Below, one piece after another: positions 12,039 through 23,877 of a DNA stretch of 64,000 nt. The stretch comes from Pempheris klunzingeri (taxonomy: Eukaryota; Chordata; Actinopteri; Acropomatiformes; Pempheridae). Location: assembly GCF_042242105.1 (NCBI RefSeq), contig NC_092014.1, positions 11,908,374 to 11,972,373 of the forward strand, read 5' to 3'. The notes under the pieces were generated by a model. That model was not told the DNA's origin, made no database searches, and saw only the letters and a list, made by a program, of their open reading frames with translations. Numbering within the stretch: position 1 is the first letter of the stretch; the number at the start of each line of letters is the position of its first letter. A program made the translations under genes and the position numbers.

Positions 12039-12362
12039 CTAATTCTGTCTGATTCCACAGAACAGATAAGAAGTCTGACTTCTTCTTGTACACGCTTTCC
12101 TTTTTGTTTCATCCTCTACCTCTTCCTGTTTCCTTGCATGGATGAGAGCTGCGTCCTTGCTCCCAACACCTTGACGTTCAAACTTCCAGCACACGTGACC
12201 AAAAGCAACCTCTAACAGCGACAATTCAAGGGTGAGTCCGGTGAACAACTTCAGCTCAACTCTGTGACCCATAAGCTGATAGAGATGCTGTGTCTTCTCA
12301 TCCAGCACCTCTTCTGTCTGTTGGTGCAGATCCTCAGGTTTATCCAGCTTTATTGCCTGCAT
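12039..12362 (-). CDS. Unidentified coding-like open frame (possible exon or pseudogene)
   Basis: I do not recognise this frame. On the minus strand an acceptor-like sequence (tctcatgcag) ends at 12357 and opens an uninterrupted frame of about 105 codons. Its start is acidic and amphipathic (KPEDLHQQTEEVLDEK), then HLYQLMGHRVELKLF, a hydrophobic stretch around TLELSLLEVAF, and a basic end. A possible donor (GAAGAG then gtagag) lies within the frame. Composition looks more protein-like than neighbouring frames, but no flanking exon, start context or family could be established. It could be a single exon, a pseudogene remnant, or chance. Confidence 0.25.
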   Translation of the reverse strand: MQAIKLDKPEDLHQQTEEVLDEKTQHLYQLMGHRVELKLFTGLTLELSLLEVAFGHVCWKFERQGVGSKDAALIHARKQEEVEDETKRKACTRRSQTSYLFCGIRQN

Positions 12363-15109
12363 GAGAGGAGGGTCAGTGAGGAATTATTCAACCATTTTCT
12401 GATTTCCTCTGAGGCCGGAGTACTTCAGCTCTCCTCTTCACCGCTGAGAAAATACAACACGGAGACACAAAAGCAACACAGAGCCAAGACTACATGACTC
12501 TGTTGTCTTGAAACTTATCGCACTGTCCCACCTTAACACAGATCAGAAGGTCCATGATGTAGATATTCATGACAAAGAGGTTTGTTCATGGCTGTGCAGT
12601 TGGTGCTATCTTCTCTGGGTCCCGATGAGAGGTGGCAACACAACAGCTGTCACCTCTGTGGTGGCAGATGGGTCACTAAGACCTGAGGATAGCCCACGGG
12701 ATCTGCTTCAAGACATCACTGTGGTCCATTTGCATTTGTCTCTTGATTGGAAAAAGGAAGAGGAAATCTTGAGTAGTTCAGTTATATACTGTACAATGAA
12801 TGAATCTGACATGTTGTTTTGCAGTGACCACAGTATAACACATTGAATCCAATTGAACGACTAAGAAGGTCGTAATCCACCTCATTTGTTTTGTGGTCAT
12901 CGTCTTGTATTTTTAGCTCGTAAACCAATGACGCCTCTTTAATTTGCCTAAAAAAAATGCATGTGTGCTGTTTAACAATCCTGATCAGCTCAGTGAGTTG
13001 TCTGACAGTTGTTTGACAGGACCCTTACATTTGGATACAGCAAGTATAAAGTTAGTACTCTCATCTACTGACAATCAAAATCGAAACATGTTTACTTCTC
13101 CTAAGATCTTCAAGCGATAGCTCGGTCTCAGTGGGCTTCCCCTAAACCCCTTCTCTGAAGTGTCACAAGAGTTAAGGAGGTACTACAGTGACCCTGAGAG
13201 CTCAACGCACTACAACTTAAGAAACAGACAAAACACACAAAGTATTTAGGAAAACGTGCTGCAAATAACAAACGTGCTACAAATGCAGACATCAGAAGTG
13301 TTCCCAGAGGACATGAGAGCAGAACACGACTCATGAAGCTATTGAAGTCCGTATCATTTGTTTATGCAAATGTTGTGGGCTGACTTGTCACAGGTCCTTG
13401 CAGAGTGACAAAGGGACCGCAACAAGCCTCTCCAGGCTACGTTCAGTGTTTCAGTATTGCGCTGTTTGAATTTACAGCACAGTTTTGTATTTGTTCCCTA
13501 AATGCTGCACGTGTTGTCAAGTTGTTGACATTGAGCTCTTGGGCTCCAGGACTAGCATTCGGCAGTGCATACATGATTTTTACAAAATGTTTTCAGTGCG
13601 CTATGTTTCAACCAGGAGCCAGTTTTTTGTCATCTGGGGGGCAATACAATTTTAGATTAAGGCAGATTTCCTATTTCCTGCATTTGTACATTTGGGATAG
13701 CAGTTACAACAGTTTATGTTCATGTTTAGCAACTCATAAATATGAATATATTTATGACATGCTCTATGACAACAGAGATGTAACTGATATGTTAACATCA
13801 CACAATAAACGATAGATATAAATAAAAAGATGTCATCACATAATTTCTGATCGACTGTCACCTATTTGTTTGGGTGAAACAACTGAAGCTATGATAGATT
13901 AGATAAATGAAATCATCAATAACAGATTCATGAAAAAAAACTATTTTATATGTTATATTTTTGCGGCTCTTCATTACCACTGACCAAAATCCTTTCTTAT
14001 TCAGACTTAACATAATGTACTATAAAAGTGTCACAGATAAAATAACCTGCAATTTGCACAAAACATCAGTTTAATGAAATGCACTTACAGTGGCCACCCA
14101 AGCCCAATGGAAGGATTCTCCCTTTAATCTCCAACCTATAAACTTTTTGTTGTCATGTGGCAGCAACATCCTGGGCCTTATTCTTGAAAGATGGCCAAAC
14201 AAAGCAGCGTGTCCAATGAGAAATGAGAAAATCCCTACTTGACAGAGCTGTTCATTATTTAAGCTCTGAAATGGATTTATGATGTTTGACAATGAAAATG
14301 CTCCTTTCAGACCAAACAAGGCAAACAAGCAGTGCTGTGGCCTCATCGTGACCAACAAAATCTATTTTCGACATGATTTATCATGATCATCCAGCATGTA
14401 TAATTGTCACTGAACCATTTCCTGAACAGTTTTAAATAAAACAAATTGGATTCATAGCATGTTGTCCTGAAGTTCACACAGTGTAGTGTTTTCTGTGACA
14501 TATAAAAAAAAAAGACATGTTAGTGTGGAAAATGTTCTACTACCGTAGAGTTATTTATTTTATTTTATTTATTATAAAGATAAAGCACATTAATTAATGT
14601 TTCTGTAAATGTGTTAGCTGGCCAGCTATTTTCCAACCAAAGCCAATGAAGTGACAGGGTAAGATACACAAACATGCAGTGAGATGCCAAAAGGGCAACA
14701 AATAGCATCAAAATCAGCATTCTTAAGATTGTGCACGAACTATGCAGAGCAACAGGGAGCAGCAAAACATCGATGCATTAACAAGAACCTCCACTATTCA
14801 GTATACGCATCAATGCAAAGAGGTATGAAGCAGATGATAAATACTGTTAATGACCATGTTTTGTACGTGTGGCATGGCACAATAAAAATGGATAAAGTAC
14901 AATGTTGACAATCAAATTAATTTGAATAAAATGCTAAGAGAAGTAGTGCTAAGTAGAAGTAAGAGAAGTAGAACATCAGTACATAATTGTAGCCTATCAC
15001 ACATAAGCCACGCAGCACAGAGTTTGAATCATGGCTGTATGAATAATACCACACAGGTAGCGAAACACTAATTATGCCCATACATAACCAAGCTAAGAGA
15101 GCTGAAATG

Positions 15110-15425
15110 ATTAGCCAATAAATGCAATTAGTTGATTTCATTTACTGGCAACAGTTTTGACAATCAATAATTCATTTGAAAGAGATTTAGCATTGCTTGC
15201 ATTTAACACTGTCAGACTCACAGTGGACAATTAAAAAAAACAAACATCAAAATTGATGCAGCAGAACCAAGCGCATCATCTTATTTATTCCCTCTTATAT
15301 CCCTCATCAAAACCTGGGTCCTGCATTTCCTACACACTGAGTTTTATTTGACAATTAATTGATTCACTGACAAAGTACTGAGCAAATCAAACGATAATGA
15401 AAACAATCGTTATTTGCAGCCCTAC
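15110..15425. repeat. Diverged hAT-type MITE (putative)
   Basis: The words GCAATTAGTTGATTTCATTT, TTTTGACAATCAATAATTC and, at the far end, AACGATAATGAAAACAATCG followed by TTATTTGCAGCCCTA match the common teleost MITE pattern ending in ...AATCGTTAGTTGCAGCCCTA. Target-site duplications were not resolved. Confidence 0.5.
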
Positions 15426-15637
15426 AAAGTAACGAGGACACAACAGGAGGCCAGGACATAAAACTGATTTTACCTCTTTAATAGAGAAATAATGCTGGGT
15501 GTAGGAGCTGGTCTTGTTTGAGCTTTCCTGGTTATTAAGGTGGAGGAAACTTGCCATTCATAATCTTAAGCATGAGACAGGCTTCAATTTACAGGTAATT
15601 CATCAGGGAAATACAGCAGGGGAGTTGCAAAGTATGG

Positions 15638-15690
<53 letters not shown>
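15638..15690. repeat. Compound microsatellite (GT)n(GA)n
   Basis: An uninterrupted GT run (15638-15652) passes directly into a GA run (to 15690). Confidence 0.97.
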
Positions 15691-15693
<3 letters not shown>

Positions 15694-16026
15694 GAAATAT
15701 GAGTTGGATAACAAAATGAAATCATATCAAATAAAAATATTAAACTACATTGGTATTGTGTAGAATTAAATATCAGCATCACCTTGAAGACAACAAACAC
15801 ACCACTGAGCACCACAGACACGCACTCTTGAAGTCCTCTGTGAACAGAATACAAATATGATTATTGGTGAACGGAGGGGCTGGGGAGGGGGACTACTTTC
15901 ATATGATGGGACACAGTGCAAAGGCTGATCTGAATAAAAAAAGTCCATCGCATGCGAGGAGTCGGCTGGAAATAATTTCTCAATGCTGATAGGTTGTTCA
16001 GCTACACCAGCCCCGCTTGCGCGTGG

Positions 16027-16064
16027 ATTGGTTTAGTGCTCTTTTTCCTCCAGTTCCTCATTGG
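16027..16064 (+). promoter_or_regulatory. gucy1a1: Paired inverted CCAAT boxes of gucy1a1 promoter
   Basis: ATTGG occurs at 16027-16031 and 16060-16064, 33 bp apart or about three helical turns. They sit about 240-280 bp before the gucy1a1 ATG. The spacing suits NF-Y binding on one face of the helix. No TATA box is seen. Function is inferred. Confidence 0.5.
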
Positions 16065-16304
16065 CTTTGGATGAAGATAGTTCCCTGCCATCATTTGCCC
16101 GTGCAGTTTTCAATGAATATTGTATGTGTTCTCTGGCTTTTTGGTGCGGATCATTTGAATCAGCGCGTCGCGAAGAGGAAGGTACCCTGGATGAGCACAC
16201 CAGATGATGGAATTTCTCCCAGAGACCGCAGCAGCTGCTCGACCAGGACTGAGCCCCTCCGAAATTAGATAATAGAGAAGAGCCAGCAGACTGCAGCGGA
16301 GAAG

Positions 16305-19300
16305 ATGTTCTGCGCCAAGCTGAAAGAGCTGAAGATATCAGGAGAGTGTCCATTCTCCAGCAGCGCCAAAAATAATGAGCTCGGAGACTTTGAGGAGCGC
16401 GCAACTGACGCCGCGGATTTATTGCCTATTTCTAAGGACGTGCATGGGAAAACAGGTGAGGATCTCCCTCAGCAGAGGACAAGCAGAGCCAAAGTTAATC
16501 TGCATACACTTGGGGAGAGCATCCGAAAACTGGCATGCCCCGAGGTGAGTTAAAAATACATTTAACAACATCCACCTCAGTATTCACCTCATGCAACCAC
16601 TGTTGCAATTGCAATTGGTTTTGTCGCATGTCTGCCTTAACGCACAGACACCACGCCTGTTTATCAACTTGAGATATAGATATAATTATTATTATTTGCG
16701 GGCGCGCTTGTGATAGAGCTGCTGCGAAGTCTTGCCAGACGATGACCTTTAACTGGACACTTTGTCATACAGTTTCAAAGGCTGCATACTGCCCTCCAAC
16801 GAATGATGAGACTATCTGATCACACCAGGGGCTCTGAAAGGTAACAAGTGTGTGTGTGTGTGTTTTTTTAAATACAGCTGACATCAATAACAACTACACT
16901 AGTCCCCCCAGACTGCTACAATTACTACCTCTGCTGTCATAAATGACAGGCCTGTACGACCACATCATACATCCCCAATAATAACAAGAATGTTAAGATG
17001 TTACAGCCTCATTTAGTGTTCTGTTTGGCTCAAAACTCCACACTAATTTCTCTTGCTACTCTCTCACTACTAGACCGATGCTGATGATGATAACAACAAC
17101 AACAACAACAAAGTGTGATGCAGACTCAGGCTGCTATGGATACCCAGAGATAGAGAGAAATCCCTTATAAAGATGCTGAAACGCATCACTATAAAAAAAA
17201 AAACAGACAATGAAACATCCTTCATACTTCTCTCAGTATATTCGCAGTCTGGTATATGGCTCAAACAGTTAATCCATCAGCTCACTGTTGCTCAGACAAA
17301 CAAAACTAGACATTGGAGGATTGAGCTTTGGAGAATTATAAGATAGAGGCAAAACAATTAATCAACTGATCTGGGGAAATATTTAGCAGATTAACAGATA
17401 ATGATAATAATAGGTAGTAGCAACTCTAGTCTGAGGTATTTCAGTGACGGAACAGAAAATATGGTTCACTGAGCACCAGTTTATGTGTCTGACTTTGACA
17501 TTTGTTGTCCTTCCAGTCCAATAATTTGCTGTACAGACCGTCAGAGTTGCAGTGATGAACCAGAGCACTTAGTAGAAATGATGAACATTTACTCAACCAA
17601 AACAGGTAATGTGAAATCCGAAGCTGAAATTATAAAATACGTCACTTCTTATTTTGAGTTTTGGGTATTTTGGGCTTCGTGCGCATCACTGTTTCCCTTT
17701 ATGCATCTGACAGCAATCCAGATGGAAGCTTTGAAAGTTGCTCTTGGCGAGGAGCTCTTCAACATGTGTTATGAGGAGGATGGACACATTTTGAGGGTGG
17801 TGGGGGGAGCTCTCCACGACTTCCTCAACAGCTTCAATGTCTTGTTGAAACAGAGCAGCACGCCGCCCAACCCGGACAGAGAGGATTGTGTAAACCAACC
17901 TTCAGTGCTGTGCCTAGACAAGGATCTGGGTCTGCTTACTGTCTATTTCTTCAACCCCCACCCGACCACTGAGCTTTTTTTCCCAGGAGTCATCAAAGCT
18001 GCTGCCCGCCTGCTGTATCACACTACTGTGGATGTGTTGATGGACCCCTCCAGTGCTAAAGACAGCATCTTGCAGTCCAGCCCGCAGCCCAGTCTTCTGT
18101 ACACAGTTGTAGTTAAGGATGCTAAAAATCTGAGCCCCAGTCCGCTGCGGGCTACCTCAGCCGGGACCCTTCCTACCTCTCTGTTCTCCACCATCTTCCC
18201 TTTCCATCTGATCCTGGACCAGGACTTGGTTCTGGTACAAATAGGACATGGGCTCAGGAAGAGACTGACGAGGAAGGATGGACTGAGGCGGTCTGCTACC
18301 TTCCAAGAACACTTCTCTATTGTCTCTCCCCAGATCAAATGTACCTTTCAAGGTATTCTGACCATGCTAAACACACAGTTCATCATTCGGATCAAGCATG
18401 GAGTCTCCACCACAGATAACACGGGGAAGGTATGTCCACATGCCTGGGGGGATATAACATGAAAATTGACGTCACCAACTAATGAGGTGGAAAAATCTGT
18501 TTATAAGCAGTCGAGCTTATTAGTGGTGTACTTGGATGTGCTTGGCCTGAGGTAGAGATCAACATTGTACCCCCAGTGGAGATCAGAAGCAAATGTCAAA
18601 TCATTTTATCCATCAAACGCGCAGCCATGTTGTGCTATATATGTGAGGGAGCACAGCAACTGGTCGTCACGACAAGAGCAAAAAAACTATCTATATAGTG
18701 AGTAAACATGGCAGTGTATAATGACTAATGACATGCTGTCAGAGACGCTACAACACCAGTCTTCCAGTAGTAGGTAACGGTTAGCAGCCACAGAGTCCAA
18801 TTAAAAGATGTTAAAGTCAGTCCACTAAGCACAAACATGACTGAAATGTCAACAGAAGTGAACACTCAAATTTAATTGTCACAAATTTCAAAATACTCCA
18901 ATAGCTTTCTTTCTTACCTGTACCTTTTGTTGTTTTAACAGTTTTTGGCTCTGTGAGGTTGTAATGTGAAAACAAAACGGTTAAAAAAATGTTTTTTGAC
19001 CTTTAGCAGTCATAGTGAAACAAATATATGGGATGGTGGGATCAGAATAATTTCAAAAAGTAAGAAGCTAGGAAGTTTTAAAAAAATATATACTGTCTGA
19101 GGTTTTAATAGAGTTCTCATATATTTCCAGTTATTAGAGGAGAACATTTTGCAGGTTTTTCATGCATTTTACTCATGTATTATTCATCATTAAAGTCATT
19201 ATCTCAATTTACAGAGTGCATGGCACTTGCTTGTTAGCATTAGCATTTAGCAGGTATAATATAATGATGTCAATCTAAGCTGTTGCCATGCTAATATCTC

Positions 19301-22300
19301 CAAATTAGCAATAGACAAAAAGTGCAGTGGAGGCTAATGGAAATTAAGGTATTTATTCACAAACCAAAATACTTGAGTTAAAATTTTGACCTGAGATCAC
19401 CTAAGGTCACACAGACGAATGTTTGCACCAGATTTCATGGCAATGCATCCTTGGGATATTTCACTCTGAAGTATAAATGTGAAGGTTGTGGTGGCACTAG
19501 AGGAAAAGTCAGAGGATCACCAAAGTCAGGTTTCATCCTCTGGGAACAATGAATGCCTGTTCATGGCGATCCGTACTTAATAGTCGTCGAAATATTTGGA
19601 CCATGAATAGTAAAAAAATTATTTGGGTCAGATGGGATTTTTTTTGTTTATGTTCCACTAGAACATGAACCCACTGACTTTGTCTACTCTTGTGGCGGAC
19701 AGACAGCTGCGTACAGCTGACCTTTCAAATATACTGCATAAATAACTAGCTTGCTGACCATTATGTCAAATGTTTAAATGTATTTTTATATCCATAGGGA
19801 GTGTATGTATGTATACATCATATATTTACAAATGCACAGATGTCAACGAGAGAAAAACATTATTTTTCTTTGACTGTGGGAAATTTGTACTCAAAGAAAA
19901 TAATAAGAGACTTCTGCTCTGGAGTGAAGCTTACAGAGCAATCCTAATCAGTCTTCTTTCAAAAAACACAGTCACTGAGCTACAAGGACAGTTAGTACAT
20001 AATTCACACAAAATTTACCAAATTCCACAAAAATTAGCTTTTCTCATCATCTGATTTTTCCTTTCAGCTCATGGACCTAAAAGGTCAAATGATCTACGTT
20101 TCAGAGTCCAACGCCATCTTATTCTTGGGCTCACCGTGTGTGGACAAGCTTGAGGAGCTAACGGGCCGCGGCCTCTACCTGTCAGACATCCCCATTCATA
20201 ACGCACTGCGTGACGTAGTGCTGGTTGGTGAGCAGGCCAAAGCCCAGGATGGTTTGAAGAAGCGGCTGGGGAAGGCCAAGGCAGCCTTGGAGCATGCTCA
20301 CCAAGCACTGGAGGAGGAGAAGAAGAAGACAGTGGACCTCCTCTTCTCCATCTTCCCCGGCACTGTGGCACAGCAGCTGTGGCAGGGCCAAACGGTCCAG
20401 GCCAAGAAGTTTGACCGCGTTACAATGCTCTTCTCCGACATTGTGGGCTTCACAGCTGTTTGCTCACGCTGTACCCCGATGCAGGTGATCACCATGCTGA
20501 ACGAGCTGTACACCAGGTTTGACCACCACTGTGGAGAGCTTGATATCTATAAGGTAGGCTAATGGGACAAAAGAGCGCACTGCTGAGCATTGTTTTGAAT
20601 TGCTAGAGCTGAGTTCACTTAAGCCTGTGTTTAAATTATTTTTCTTTTTTACCTGTACCAGCTGCTGAGTTGAGAATGAATGAGAAATTTCAGAAGTAGC
20701 TGAAATTAGACTCACACAGACTCACAAACTCTTCAAATGCCAAGAAACTAGCACCATTGCCAGATGAACACTCTTGGCATTTAACATCCTAGTGTTATTT
20801 TAAATACAACTCACACATTTTTAGTTTTAACAAATATATTATTCTTTAAGAACCACGTTTCCAGATTATTTAAAGAAATCAAAGCATTTCAATTTTTATT
20901 CATCAAAAAGTTATATTTTCTGTAAATTTGAATTCCAAAAATGATGTTCCAAAGTCTCCTACCCTGCCAGGCATATAACTGTGGAGAAAAATACAAAATT
21001 TCTTTGAATTTGTTTCGTTTTTTGCTTCTTATTATATTCTGAAACATTATTAGCCAATATTTAGTGTTAAAATATTAAATATTACCCTCAAAACTCAAAA
21101 CCTCATATCCAACGTGTTATAATAGACATGACCCGGCATGTAACTGACTAAAAACACCTAAAAGCCTAAATTATTTTTTCTAAAGTAACTGCTGACAACA
21201 CTGGAAAAACAGACATATATCAAAATATTAAGGACTTATAAGGACATAGAAATTTAAGAGTAACTATAGTGGAGCTCACAGATTGAAAATCATGCACTTT
21301 TCATAACAATTTACTACATCAAGTACTAGCATAGGGTGTATGAAATCAAATAATTTGCATCATATGCTTTCATGAGTTTTAACATTTTTACAAACAAAAA
21401 TATTCACTATACTCAACAAGTTCAAAAGAGAGACTGAGACTGTAGCTGAAACTAACTACCCTAGTGTCTGCCAAAGGCTGCTAATCTACAGGGAGGCTGG
21501 ATAATGTAATCAAAGTGTCATGGAAGCATAACAGAGAGAGCAGCATGTTTGACAAATATCTCGTAAAACGCTAGGAAGTCAGAGGTTCCTTCAGGACCCT
21601 GTTTCCACTCCACATATATGAGCCTAAAAATAGTTTCACTTTATCTCTGCCACATAGCTGTTTAGTGCTCTCCGGTCCAGATTTACTTGTACAAAGAAGA
21701 ATTAGAAAAAAACTCTTGTGGACTTTGACCAGGGATCAAGTACTATTACAATTTAAGTTTTATTACTTGTTCGTTTTTTACCCTTTGTCTTCTACTGGAA
21801 GATGGAGAGCATGTCAGACTGAAAAAAGGTTTTGATGAATATCCACTTCACATTTGTCATTTTTATGTCTTGACATTTTTAATAAAGTTTAAACTTTCAG
21901 GCTTAACAAGTAGAGCACTGTATAGATTCAATGATGGGGACGTCCTCCACTTTGAGTAGGACGGTGGACAAATAGCTTTGGAAATCCATTCTCCTGTCTC
22001 AGTGGGCACGTTAGAAACCATTTTAATGATCATTCACTGTATTCAGGTGGAGACCATCGGTGATGCATATTGTGTAGCTGGTGGTTTACACAAGGAGAGC
22101 GAGACTCACGCCGTCCAAATCGCACTCATGGCCTTAAAGATGATGGAGCTTTCAGACGACGTCACAACGCCAACTGGAGATCCAATACAGGTGAAGTTCA
22201 CAATGAGTTTCCATCAGTTACTGGACATCTAGAGGACTGTCATGTTTTCGATTGATAGCAGGATTCCTTATTTTTTAATATTGACTGATCAATTTTGACC

Positions 22301-23877
22301 CATAACATTTGTCAAGTCTTGGAATTATTTGCTTTACCTGTAGAGAGTTTAACATTAACCAGTGACCAACTCAAAAAATCTGCATCATGCTCCAGCATGT
22401 TACTGCAATATTACAAGTACTTTATCTTAAGCCACCAAATCACAAATCAGGAACTAAATGTAATACATAAGAAGTATTAAGAGCTGTTGATTGATTTTTT
22501 TCCTGCTGTACAGCAAAAGAAGTAAAAAGAGCTGCATCAATGCCATTTAATCAAGTTAATATAAAAAAAAATGACATATATTATATACAGGGAAATGTTT
22601 ACATAATGATGCCAGAGGGCTCTAAAATTTTCCATTTGATGCAAATATGCATCCATAAAAACTGTGGTGTCTTGTGTTTGGATATTTTACTATACATCAT
22701 GATATGGAAATTTGATAGATAATAATACAGTATATACGTGTTTTAACCTGACATATTTCAAGATATTTAGCCTAAATATCTTGAAATATGTAAATAAAAG
22801 TTCATAAATATAAAAGTATCAGAATCAACGTATAACAAATGTTCTGAGCTTATTTCCTTCCTCCCATTTGCAAAGCTGATTTTTAAAAGTATGGTTTGCT
22901 ATATTATTCATGTTTACTTGCTAGTATTGTTCTTTACTGCCTTTGCTGGGGCATTACTACATTTGTTACCACCACCTGTTGATGAGCATAATAACATTAA
23001 AACAAAGGCAGGAATATGTATCACACTGGGCGCAACTTTGTGCATCATGATTCAAATAAAATCAGAAACCCATTGACAACAACATTACTCCACAGTGCTA
23101 CTATTACTACTGGTCAAAAACTCCCCAGGGTACCTTTAAACAGGAGTAAATCAGGTTCTTTGCAAGGTGCAGAATTTGTGTGACAGTGAGTATTTATAGT
23201 AGCAGGATGAGATTGTTGGAAGAGTGTCTTTATTTAGTGAGTTTTTACTTTTACTGGGAGTTTTCTTTTAAACGTATTAATTCTGTTGTTACTATTAGTA
23301 TTGATGACTGAAAGACGAAATCATGTTGAATGCTGCATTTTTCTCCAGATGCGCATAGGCCTCCACACTGGTTCAGTACTGGCTGGTGTAGTTGGGGTCA
23401 AGATGCCGCGCTACTGCCTATTTGGGAACAATGTCACAATGGCCAACAAGTTTGAGTCCTGCAGTCAGCCTAGAAAAATCAACATCAGCCCTACAACCCA
23501 CAGGTAAAGTAACAAAATAGTAAATAGTTCTTTCCATTAGAATCACAAAGATACAAAACAAGTAAATGTCAGATTTTAATGAGCCGTGTGGCATCGTTCA
23601 TTTTGCAGACGTGGTTGTTGCAGAATAAAACCCCACAGTGCTCTCGACAGGAAACGTAACTTTTAGAAGTGCACTGGGTCTCCTCTCGTGTCAAATCATC
23701 TGCTACATTGTTTTTAGATTCATGTTTTATTTGTGTGCTCTTTGTCCCAGATTGCTGAAGGATCGTCCAGAGTTCGTCTTCATTCCCAGGAGCAGACAGG
23801 AGCTTCCGGCCAACTTCCCAGAGGACATCCCTGGTGTTTGTTACTTTTTGGAGGCGTCCTTCAAAATTCAGAACTGA
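16305..23877 (+). CDS. gucy1a1: Soluble guanylate cyclase alpha-1 subunit, 8 coding exons
   Basis: This is the non-heme partner of the nitric-oxide receptor; with the beta-1 subunit it converts GTP to cGMP. Exons: 16305-16544, 16773-16840, 17517-17605, 17714-18429, 20068-20553, 22047-22190, 23349-23503 and 23751-23877. All are GT-AG and phases join, giving 674 aa (human 690; the difference is mainly a shorter C-terminal tail). The N-terminus [18 protein letters not shown] is a family signature. A heme-NO-type domain lies at about 85-245, a PAS-like domain at about 290-415, a coiled coil at about 431-461 and the cyclase domain at about 485-650. Asp495 (FSDIVGF) and Asp539 (ETIGDAY) are the metal-binding pair, 44 residues apart as in human. 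Residues 81-133, from exons 2 and 3, are the most divergent part and their assignment rests on phase and length. gucy1b1 follows head to tail. Confidence 0.95.
16847..16862. repeat. (GT)n microsatellite
   Basis: Short GT run just after the donor of gucy1a1 exon 2, followed by a T run. Confidence 0.9.
17089..17112. repeat. (AAC)n microsatellite
   Basis: Seven AAC units follow a GATGATGATA stretch in gucy1a1 intron 2. An acceptor-like CTACTAG lies just before it, but the following reading frame is simple repeat. Confidence 0.9.
17345..17415. repeat. MITE fragment (putative, hAT-type)
   Basis: CAATTAATCAACTGATC, then AATATTTAGCAGATTAACAG and ATAATGATAATAATAG, resembles the same teleost MITE family as 15110-15425. 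It lies in gucy1a1 intron 2, with no complete termini. Confidence 0.4.
18430..20067 (+). other. gucy1a1: gucy1a1 intron 4
   Basis: A 1.6-kb intron with donor gtatgt and acceptor tttcag. Its middle carries a dispersed repeat (listed at 19200-19630). I see no other gene or structured element in it. Confidence 0.85.
19200..19630. repeat. Dispersed teleost repeat ('caccaaagtca...tcatcctctggg' type)
   Basis: Words such as ATTTCATGGCAATGCATCC, GGTTGTGGTGGCACTAGAGG, AAAAGTCAGAGGATCACCAA and TTTCATCCTCTGGGAACAAT appear in the order found in an abundant interspersed repeat of percomorph fishes. The class is uncertain. Recognised from memory only. Confidence 0.55.
20554..22046 (+). other. gucy1a1: gucy1a1 intron 5
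   Basis: A 1.5-kb AT-rich intron (donor gtaggc, acceptor attcag) between the two metal-Asp exons. Nothing else was recognised in it. Confidence 0.85.
22191..23348 (+). other. gucy1a1: gucy1a1 intron 6
   Basis: A 1.2-kb AT-rich intron (donor gtgaag, acceptor tctccag). It contains the near-perfect palindrome at 22751-22791 and otherwise nothing I recognise. Confidence 0.85.
22751..22791. repeat. 41-bp near-perfect palindrome
   Basis: The left arm 22751-22770 (starting ACATATTTCAAG) and right arm 22772-22791 (ending CTTGAAATATGT) are exact reverse complements over 20 bp. A single C at 22771 lies between them. Checked base by base. It lies inside gucy1a1 intron 6. Confidence 0.95.

Larger units (their letters stand above)
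8330..15995. other. Gene-poor intergenic region between ufsp2 and gucy1a1
   Basis: About 7.7 kb without a gene I can name. It holds repeat tails (8690-8900), a MITE-like element (15110-15425), a microsatellite (15638-15690) and one coding-like minus-strand frame (12039-12362), listed separately. Other open frames are short and have no recognisable content. Confidence 0.6.

Noticed and set aside
13405-13815. 136-codon plus-strand open frame in the ufsp2-gucy1a1 spacer
   Set aside because: Composition is arbitrary (runs of Y, C, S), there is no domain or splice context, and no promoter-like sequence precedes it.
17041-17115. Possible gucy1a1 exon after CTACTAG
   Set aside because: The following frame is simple GAT/AAC repeat and the phase does not join the neighbouring exons, while 17517-17605 joins perfectly.
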